From: Lysobacterales bacterium
GTDB lineage: Bacteria; Pseudomonadota; Gammaproteobacteria; Xanthomonadales; Rhodanobacteraceae
Assembly: GCA_013298265.1 (NCBI GenBank)
Contig: JAAFHE010000123.1
Coordinates: forward strand, 1-8,526
Length of the DNA: 8,526 bases
Reading direction: 5' to 3'
A program made the position numbers and the translations under genes. The notes beneath the pieces were generated by a model, which had not been told where the DNA came from, searched no databases, and saw nothing but the letters and a program-made list of their open reading frames with translations. Positions 1-6,067 of this stretch are shown here, in pieces (position 1 is the first letter of the stretch; every line of letters starts with the position of its first letter).

Positions 1-1033
<1,033 letters not shown>

Positions 1034-1067
1034 CCGGTAGGGCCAGTTCCGGCGATTTCGCTTTTTT
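1034..1067 (+). terminator. Possible weak intrinsic terminator after mreB
   Basis: Directly after the mreB stop there is a CCGG/CCGG inverted pair (1034-1037 and 1049-1052) and an overlapping GCGA/TCGC mini-stem (1052-1055 and 1058-1061), followed at once by six T residues (1062-1067). The stems are only four base pairs, so full termination is doubtful. Partial termination would let mreB be made in excess over mreCD. That role is inferred. Confidence 0.2.
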
Positions 1068-1093
1068 GCTCAGCACCAGATCTCCACAACCCT

Positions 1094-1135
1094 GGCCAAC
1101 GCTCCGCGTTGGCCGCCCCCTTGACTCAAGGGGGC
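1094..1135. repeat. Adjacent double hairpin (REP-like palindromic unit) between mreB and mreC
   Basis: Two strong hairpins abut without a gap. The first has arms GGCCAACG (1094-1101) and CGTTGGCC (1107-1114) around a 5-nt loop, an 8-bp stem. The second has perfect 10-base arms GCCCCCTTGA (1115-1124) and TCAAGGGGGC (1126-1135) around a single central C, so in RNA the outermost 8-9 pairs would form. No T-run follows on the + strand. Such paired GC-rich palindromes in intergenic space are typical of REP/REPIN-type dispersed repeats, or of RNA 3'-end stabilising structures. A further short inverted pair (CGGCC 1183-1187, GGCCG 1191-1195) lies nearer mreC. Whether the unit is repeated in the genome cannot be seen here. 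Confidence 0.55.
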
Positions 1136-1222
1136 TCCAACAGCAAAAGCACATCTCGTTTTCCTGATATGCGCTGCGCGTTCGGCCATCGGCCGCTTCG
1201 CTATTCCCCTGGCTGATTCCGC

Positions 1223-2305
1223 ATGCCGCTTGCCCGCACCGATACCAGCCCCCTGTTCGGCGCCGGAGCGTCCAGCACGTTGCGGCTGGTCGTCTATCTG
1301 GCGGCCGGCGTGGCGCTGATGGTGGCCGACTACCGCGGCCACTATCTGGCGCGCGTGCGTCAGCATGCGGCGGTAGCGGTGGAGCCGGTCTATCGGATCG
1401 CGGCGATGCCGGCGGATGCGGCGCGCACGGTGCGTCTGGCGATCGCCGACCGGCAGGCGCTGACCCAGGAAAACCAGCGCCTGCGTGAAGCGTTGCTGCT
1501 GACCCAGGCGCGCCTGAACCGCCTGGGCGCGGTCGCCGAGCAGAACACGCGCCTTAAGGAATTGCTCGACGTGCAGCATTCGCTGGGCCTGGGCGTGCAA
1601 TTGGCCAAGCTGATCGACATCGTGCTCGACCCCTACCGCCAGCGCATCACCCTCGACGCCGGCGCGCGCCAGGGCGTGGTCGTCGGGCAGGCCGTGCTGG
1701 ATGCCTACGGCGTCATGGGCCAGATCAGCGAAGTGCTGCCGACCACGTCGACCGCCGTGCTCATTACCGATACCAGCCACGCGCTGCCGGTCGTGATCGA
1801 GCGCACCGGCCTGCGCACCATCGCCTACGGCAGCGGCAGCAGCGACCGGCTGGATGTGCCGAACATCCCGGTCAGTGCCGACGTGAAGTCCGGCGACAAG
1901 CTGCTGACGTCGGGTCTGGGTGGCAGTTTCCCGGCCGGCTTCCCGGTCGGCGAGATCGTGTCGGTCGCCGCGGAGCCCAGCGGGATGTTCGCCGTGGCGG
2001 TCGCGCGGCCCGCGGCGGCACTGGAGCGCAGCGGTGACGTATTGCTGCTGCGGCCGCTGGCCGATCCGGTCGGTCCGCCGGCGCTAAAGCCCGACAGCGG
2101 ACCGCCGGCACCGCCGCCGGAAGCGCTCGCACCAGCCGCTGCCGCGAGTGCAAAGCCCGCTACGACAGCACCCGCCGCCAGCCCGGCAGCCGCACCTGCC
2201 GCGAACGCCGGAGCGGGTTCGACACGCACCGGCGCGCCGCCCGTTGCGGCTCCCCCCGTCAACACGCCGCCGCCCGTCAACGCGCCGCCGGAACCCACGC
2301 CATGA
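1223..2305 (+). CDS. mreC: Rod shape-determining protein MreC with long Pro/Ala-rich tail
   Basis: MreC is a bitopic inner-membrane protein whose periplasmic part binds and activates PBP2, linking MreB filaments to wall synthesis. The 360-residue product has a short cytoplasmic start, one membrane helix (about 20-37), a periplasmic coiled coil (about 75-117, TQENQRLREALLL onward), and the MreC beta-barrel domain (about 120-277). Family landmarks in that domain are RQRITLDAGARQGVVVGQAV and GDKLLTSGLGGSFPAGFPVG. From about residue 280 the protein becomes a low-complexity tail of Pro and Ala to residue 360. E. coli MreC also has a less ordered C-terminus, and xanthomonad relatives tend to have long ones. 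No convincing Shine-Dalgarno sequence precedes the ATG at 1223, but the membrane helix begins at the expected distance from it. The stop overlaps the mreD start (ATGA), indicating coupling. Confidence 0.96.
   Translation: MPLARTDTSPLFGAGASSTLRLVVYLAAGVALMVADYRGHYLARVRQHAAVAVEPVYRIAAMPADAARTVRLAIADRQALTQENQRLREALLLTQARLNRLGAVAEQNTRLKELLDVQHSLGLGVQLAKLIDIVLDPYRQRITLDAGARQGVVVGQAVLDAYGVMGQISEVLPTTSTAVLITDTSHALPVVIERTGLRTIAYGSGSSDRLDVPNIPVSADVKSGDKLLTSGLGGSFPAGFPVGEIVSVAAEPSGMFAVAVARPAAALERSGDVLLLRPLADPVGPPALKPDSGPPAPPPEALAPAAAASAKPATTAPAASPAAAPAANAGAGSTRTGAPPVAAPPVNTPPPVNAPPEPTP
2255..2290 (+). repeat. 18-bp tandem duplication inside the mreC tail
   Basis: Two head-to-tail 18-base copies, CCCGTCAACRCGCCGCCG at 2255-2272 and 2273-2290, differ at one base (A versus G). 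They encode PVNTPP and PVNAPP in the C-terminal tail of MreC. A weaker related unit (PPVAAP) comes just before. The length is a multiple of three, so gain or loss of a copy keeps the frame. Confidence 0.7.
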
Positions 2306-2793
2306 ACCGGCACCGCGCGCATTTCCTGCTGTTCATTGTCAGCCTCGTCGTTGCCTGCCTGCTGCAGCTGATGCCGTTGCCGGACCTGATGCTGCCGTTC
2401 CGACCGTACTGGCTGGGTCTGATCCTGATCTACTGGGCGCTCGAGGAACCCGACCGCGTCGGCCTGGGACGCGCCTTCCTGCTCGGCCTCGTCGGCGACG
2501 TATTGCAGGGCGATCTGCTTGGCGACCAGGCACTGCGTCTGGCCGCGCTGGCCTTCATCGTGCTGCGCTTCCGCTCGCGCCTGCGCTTCTTTCCGATGTG
2601 GCAGCAGTCGCTCGCCGTGTTCGCTTTGTTGCTCAACGACCGCGTGCTGAGCCTGATGGAGCGCGCCTTCACGGGTGCGCCGATGCCGCCGGCCTCGTTC
2701 TGGTATGCGCCGGTCGCCGGCATGCTGGCCTGGCCCTGGGTGTTCCTGCTGTTTGACGACCTGCGCGCGCGCCTGCGCGTGCATGAGGCATGA
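2302..2793 (+). CDS. mreD: Rod shape-determining protein MreD
   Basis: MreD is a small polytopic inner-membrane protein that works with MreC in the elongasome; its exact molecular role is not settled. The 163-residue product matches the family length and is strongly hydrophobic, with likely membrane segments near 7-24, 34-47, 56-70, 78-90, 101-113 and 133-151. The most recognisable motif is GLVGDVLQGDLLGDQAL (62-78), which corresponds to the conserved family stretch with D-V-L and L-G around a membrane turn. Sequence conservation in MreD is low in general, so the call rests on this motif, the topology and its position between mreC and mrdA. The start ATG lies in the 4-base overlap with the mreC stop and has no clear ribosome binding site of its own, so translation probably depends on mreC. 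Confidence 0.95.
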   Translation: MNRHRAHFLLFIVSLVVACLLQLMPLPDLMLPFRPYWLGLILIYWALEEPDRVGLGRAFLLGLVGDVLQGDLLGDQALRLAALAFIVLRFRSRLRFFPMWQQSLAVFALLLNDRVLSLMERAFTGAPMPPASFWYAPVAGMLAWPWVFLLFDDLRARLRVHEA

Positions 2794-4712
2794 ACCTGCG
2801 GCGTTCCAAGCTCAAGGACGGCGCGCGCGAAGTCGCGCTGTTCCAGCGCCGCGCCATCGTCGGATTCCTCATCATCGTGGTCTTCCTCGGCGTGCTGGCC
2901 GCGCGTTTTGTGCATCTGCAGGTGGTACGCCATGACGAATTCGCGACGCGTGCCGACCAGAACCGCATCAAGCTGCGGCCGATCCCGCCGGCGCGGGGCC
3001 TGATCTTCGACCGCAACGGCACCCTGCTGGCCGACAACACCGCGGCGTTCCGCCTCGAAGTCATTCCCGAACAGGTCAAGGACGTCAACGCGCTGCTGGA
3101 AAAACTGCGCGACGTGGTGCCGGTGACCGACGACGACATCAAGCGCTTCAAGGAACAGCGCAAGGGGCGGCGCGGCTTCAACAGCCTGCCGCTGCGCTTC
3201 CGCCTGTCCGAGGACGAGGTGGCGAAGTTCGCGGTCAACCGCTGGCGCTTCCACGGCGTGGAAGTGGTGCCTTACCTCACGCGCACCTATCCGCGCGGCG
3301 CCGAGTTCGGCCATGTCGTCGGCTATGTCTCGCGCATTGACGAGTCCGACCTGCGCGACCTGGACGTGACGCGTTACGCCGGCACCACGCACATCGGCAA
3401 GACGGGCATCGAGCGCTATTACGAGAAGCTGCTGCACGGCGAGCCCGGCTACGAGCGCGTCGAGGTCAATGCCGACGGCCGCGTGCTGCGCGTGCTCGAT
3501 TCGACGCCGCCGACGCCGGGCAGGAATCTCTACCTCAGCATCGACGTGCGCCTGCAGGAAGCGGCCGAGGCCGTTTTCGAGGGCAAGCCCGGCGCCGCCG
3601 TCGCGATCGACCCGCGCAACGGCGAGGTGCTGGCGATGGTCAGCGTGCCGAGCTTCGATCCGAACCTGTTCGTCAACGGCATCAGCCATTTCGACTACCG
3701 CTCGCTGATCGGCTCGCCGCTGCGGCCGCTGCTGCATCGTGCACTCGTCGGCACCTACAAGCCGGGTTCGACGATGAAACCGTTCATGGGCATCGCCGGA
3801 CTGGAGCAGGGCGTTCGCCGGCTCGACGACACCGTGCTCTCGACCGGCGAATTCCATATCCCGGGCCAGGCGCGCGGCTATCGCGACCACCGTCGCGGCG
3901 GTCACGGCCGTGTCGATCTGGTGGAGTCGCTGGCGCAGTCGGTGAACACCTATTTCTATTCGCTCGCGCTCGACATGGGTATCGATCGCATGTCGGGCTA
4001 TCTGGCGAAGTTCGGCTTCGGCGCGCGCACCGGCATCGACCTCGGCGGCGAAGGCGTCGGCGTCCTGCCGTCCAAGGACTGGAAGCGCGCGATGTTCGAC
4101 AAGCCCTGGTATCCGGGTGAAACCGTCATCGCCGGCATCGGCCAGGGCTACTGGGTGGTCACGCCGGTGCAGCTCGCGAATGCGACCGCAATCCTCGCCG
4201 CGCGTGGCGAGCATCATCCGATCCATCTGCTGCGCGCGACCCAGTCGGGCTTCAATGCGCCGATCGAACCCGCGGTAGCGGCAACCGCCGAGCCGAGCTT
4301 CATCCTCAACATGTCCCATTGGGAACGCGTGCGCGACGGGCTGGTCGCGGTCGTTGCCGGTCCCACCGGCACGGCGGCACGCTCGTTCGCCGGCGCGCCC
4401 TATACCGCGGCCGGCAAGACCGGCACGGCGCAGAACTTCTCGCGCACCGGCAACGAAGTGGACACGCGCGGTCTTAGCGATGCGCAACGCCACCAGGCAC
4501 TGTTCGTGGCATTTGCGCCGGTGGAACAGCCGCAGATCGCGCTCGCGCTGGTGATGGAAGTGGCCGCCAGCGGTTCGCGCGACGCCGCGCCGCTCGCCCG
4601 GCAGATCCTCGATAGCTGGCTTGCGCCACCGTCGGGTGCCACGACCGGCGTCACCGCTCCCGCTACACCGGCGCCCGCGGCGCCGGCAGCGCTCCCGGAA
4701 GCGACCCGATGA
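2790..4712 (+). CDS. mrdA: Penicillin-binding protein 2 (MrdA), elongation-specific transpeptidase
   Basis: PBP2 is the class B DD-transpeptidase of the elongasome. It cross-links new glycan strands made by RodA and is the target of mecillinam-type beta-lactams. The 640-residue protein has one membrane anchor (about 22-38), the non-catalytic pedestal domain starting near residue 60 with the family motif PPARGLIFDRNG (66-77), and the HIGKTGIERYYE stretch (201-212). The transpeptidase domain has all three catalytic motifs: STMK (327-330, nucleophile Ser327), SVN (384-386) and KTGT (543-546). A Pro/Ala-rich tail covers about 612-640. The ATG sits in a 4-base overlap with the mreD stop; a GAGG at 2785-2788 is too close to act as a normal ribosome binding site for this start, again suggesting coupling. 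The stop overlaps the rodA start, and the two products form the synthase pair. The length is normal and no defects are seen. Confidence 0.97.
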   Translation: MNLRRSKLKDGAREVALFQRRAIVGFLIIVVFLGVLAARFVHLQVVRHDEFATRADQNRIKLRPIPPARGLIFDRNGTLLADNTAAFRLEVIPEQVKDVNALLEKLRDVVPVTDDDIKRFKEQRKGRRGFNSLPLRFRLSEDEVAKFAVNRWRFHGVEVVPYLTRTYPRGAEFGHVVGYVSRIDESDLRDLDVTRYAGTTHIGKTGIERYYEKLLHGEPGYERVEVNADGRVLRVLDSTPPTPGRNLYLSIDVRLQEAAEAVFEGKPGAAVAIDPRNGEVLAMVSVPSFDPNLFVNGISHFDYRSLIGSPLRPLLHRALVGTYKPGSTMKPFMGIAGLEQGVRRLDDTVLSTGEFHIPGQARGYRDHRRGGHGRVDLVESLAQSVNTYFYSLALDMGIDRMSGYLAKFGFGARTGIDLGGEGVGVLPSKDWKRAMFDKPWYPGETVIAGIGQGYWVVTPVQLANATAILAARGEHHPIHLLRATQSGFNAPIEPAVAATAEPSFILNMSHWERVRDGLVAVVAGPTGTAARSFAGAPYTAAGKTGTAQNFSRTGNEVDTRGLSDAQRHQALFVAFAPVEQPQIALALVMEVAASGSRDAAPLARQILDSWLAPPSGATTGVTAPATPAPAAPAALPEATR

Positions 4713-5824
4713 TGGCCCTGAATCTCGACCGCCTCGCCGCTGCAGCGCGCAGCCAGTTGCGCCGGCCGCGCCTGGACCTGCCGCTGCTGCTGGCGCTGAT
4801 GCTGGTTGCGGCGATCGGCCTCGTCACGCTCTACAGCGCCGGCGACAAGGACGCCTCCATCGTGCTCAATCAGGGTGCGCGCTTCCTGATGGGCGGCCTT
4901 GCGCTCGTCATCATGTCGCGCATTCCGCCGTCCACGCTGCGTAACTGGACGCCGTGGTTCTACGCCGTCGGCGTGGTGCTGCTGGTGCTGGTCGAGCTGG
5001 TCGGCGAGGGGCGCGGCTCGAACCGCTGGCTGGACCTCAAGTTCGTGCGCTTCCAGCCCTCGGAGCTGCTCAAGTTGTCCACGCCGATGATGGTCGCGTG
5101 GTACCTGCATGCGCGCACGCTGCCGCCGGACTGGCGCGACCTGCTCATGGTCGCGGTCATCATCGGTATCCCGGCCGGGCTGATCGCCGAGCAGCCCGAC
5201 CTCGGCACTTCTTTGCTGGTTGCGGCGAGCGGCGCCTTCGCGCTGTTCCTCTCCGGCCTGTCCTGGTGGCGCATCGCGAGCCTGCTCGGTACGGTCGCAG
5301 CCGCGGCGCCGGTGGCCTGGCATTTCCTGCACGAATACCAGCGCAACCGCGTGCGCATGTTCATGGATCCCGAGTCCGATCCGCTCGGCAACGGCTGGCA
5401 CATCATCCAGTCGGAAATCGCGGTCGGTGCCGGCGGCGTATTCGGCAAGGGTTGGCACCAGGGCAGCCAGTCTCGCCTGGAATTTCTGCCCGAGCACACG
5501 ACCGACTTCGTGTTCTCGGTGTTCAGCGAGGAATTCGGCCTCATCGGCGTGCTGCTGCTGATCTCGCTGTACGTGTTCATCATCGGCCGCAGCCTGTGGA
5601 TCGCGGCCAACGCCAAGGACACCTATTCGCGCCTGCTCGCCGGCTCGATCGGCATGTCCTTCTTCGTCTACGTCATGGTCAACGGCGGCATGATCACCGG
5701 CCTGCTGCCCGTGGTCGGCGTGCCGCTGCCGCTGGTGAGCTACGGCGGTACCTCGGTGGTCAGCCTGCTGACCGGTTTCGGCGTGCTCATGTCGATCCAC
5801 GCGCATCGCAAGCTCGCGCGCTGA
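4709..5824 (+). CDS. rodA: Rod shape-determining protein RodA, SEDS peptidoglycan glycosyltransferase
   Basis: RodA is the SEDS-family glycosyltransferase that polymerises lipid II into glycan strands at the inner membrane, together with PBP2. The 371-residue product has the expected alternation of about ten hydrophobic segments. Family landmarks are RFQPSELLKL (114-123), EQPDLGTSLL (161-170), the extracellular-loop motif FLPEHTTDFVFSV (259-271), in which Asp266 aligns with the essential Asp of E. coli RodA (FLPERHTDFIFAV), and the SEDS signature GLLPVVGVPLPLVSYGGTS (331-349). Two adjacent ATG codons (4709 and 4712) are possible starts. GGAAG at 4697-4701 lies 7 nt before the first and 10 nt before the second. 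The first is chosen because it gives the same 4-base ATGA overlap seen at the other junctions. It is the last gene of the coupled unit. Confidence 0.96.
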   Translation: MMALNLDRLAAAARSQLRRPRLDLPLLLALMLVAAIGLVTLYSAGDKDASIVLNQGARFLMGGLALVIMSRIPPSTLRNWTPWFYAVGVVLLVLVELVGEGRGSNRWLDLKFVRFQPSELLKLSTPMMVAWYLHARTLPPDWRDLLMVAVIIGIPAGLIAEQPDLGTSLLVAASGAFALFLSGLSWWRIASLLGTVAAAAPVAWHFLHEYQRNRVRMFMDPESDPLGNGWHIIQSEIAVGAGGVFGKGWHQGSQSRLEFLPEHTTDFVFSVFSEEFGLIGVLLLISLYVFIIGRSLWIAANAKDTYSRLLAGSIGMSFFVYVMVNGGMITGLLPVVGVPLPLVSYGGTSVVSLLTGFGVLMSIHAHRKLAR

Positions 5825-5833
5825 GCCGGGTCC

Positions 5834-5846
5834 GCCCTGCTAGGGC
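5834..5846 (+). terminator. Short hairpin after rodA, doubtful terminator
   Basis: GCCCT (5834-5838) and AGGGC (5842-5846) form a 5-bp stem with a 3-nt loop, 9 nt after the rodA stop. No T-run follows, so it does not meet the usual form of an intrinsic terminator. It could be a 3'-end stabiliser. No better end signal for the rod operon is visible before 6068. Confidence 0.2.
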
Positions 5847-5893
5847 ACGATCGCGACGCCGCTGAGAGATTTCCACTGCAGATGACACTGCTG

Positions 5894-5924
5894 TTGTGCC
5901 GGTTGCACGGCCTGTGTGGATAAT
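5894..5924 (+). promoter_or_regulatory. Candidate sigma-70-type promoter for the double-protease gene
   Basis: GATAAT (5919-5924) matches five of six bases of the TATAAT -10 box, and TTGTGC (5894-5899) is a partial -35 box. The spacer is 19 nt, longer than the ideal 17, so this is only a weak candidate. It lies in the least GC-rich part of the gap and would leave a leader of roughly 135 nt containing the CCGGTT repeats. Confidence 0.3.
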
Positions 5925-6005
5925 GCGTCGAATTCCATAGTTCATGTGGCATGCGAAGCGGCACGATGGCTGCTGCGTCGCGGTCGCCGTCAGGCGTGCG
6001 TTCTG

Positions 6006-6051
6006 CCGGTTGCATCGATTCCGGTTTTCGCCGATCCCGGTTTTCATCGAG
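6006..6051 (+). repeat. Three degenerate 15-16-nt direct repeats upstream of the protease gene
   Basis: Three head-to-tail units start with CCGGTT at 6006, 6021 and 6037: CCGGTTGCATCGATT, CCGGTTTTCGCCGATC and CCGGTTTTCATCGAG. The shared pattern is CCGGTT, two bases, C-[AG or similar]-T/C-CGA. The second and third share CCGGTTTTC exactly at a 16-nt spacing. The 11-base word TGCCGGTTGCA that opens the first unit (6004-6014) also occurs at 5897-5907, inside the candidate promoter. A spacing of about one and a half helical turns could suit a regulator site, but no known operator is recognised. Confidence 0.5.
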
Positions 6052-6054
6052 CTC

Positions 6055-6059
6055 AGGAG
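6055..6059 (+). promoter_or_regulatory. Ribosome binding site that fixes the protease start
   Basis: AGGAG lies 8 nt before the ATG at 6068, near-ideal in sequence and spacing. It favours this start over the upstream GTG at 5916, which is in another frame and leads to an unrelated translation. Confidence 0.75.
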
Positions 6060-6067
6060 CTTCGGTC

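Noticed and set aside
1165..1170. TGATAT as a -10 box for a separate mreC promoter
   Set aside because: No -35-like hexamer at a workable distance upstream and only a partial -10 match.
1825..2784. Minus-strand frame opposite the mreC tail and mreD
   Set aside because: Its Gly/Ala-rich stretch is simply the reverse reading of the MreC Pro/Ala tail.
2430..4493. A 687-codon open frame on the minus strand opposite mreD and mrdA
   Set aside because: It lies wholly antisense to clear mreD and mrdA genes. Its translation is rich in Arg, His, Ala and Gln, as expected when GC-rich codons are read backwards, and it shows no recognisable domain.
4400..5806. A 468-codon minus-strand open frame opposite rodA
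   Set aside because: Antisense to an intact rodA; low-complexity His/Asp/Gln/Arg translation without domains. A composition shadow.
5903..5908. TTGCAC as a -35 box
   Set aside because: Good match in sequence but only 10 nt before the GATAAT, too short for a sigma-70 spacer; it belongs to the TGCCGGTTGCA repeat word.
6006..6051. The CCGGTT repeats as the start of a CRISPR array
   Set aside because: Units are only 15-16 nt, degenerate and contiguous, with no spacers between them.
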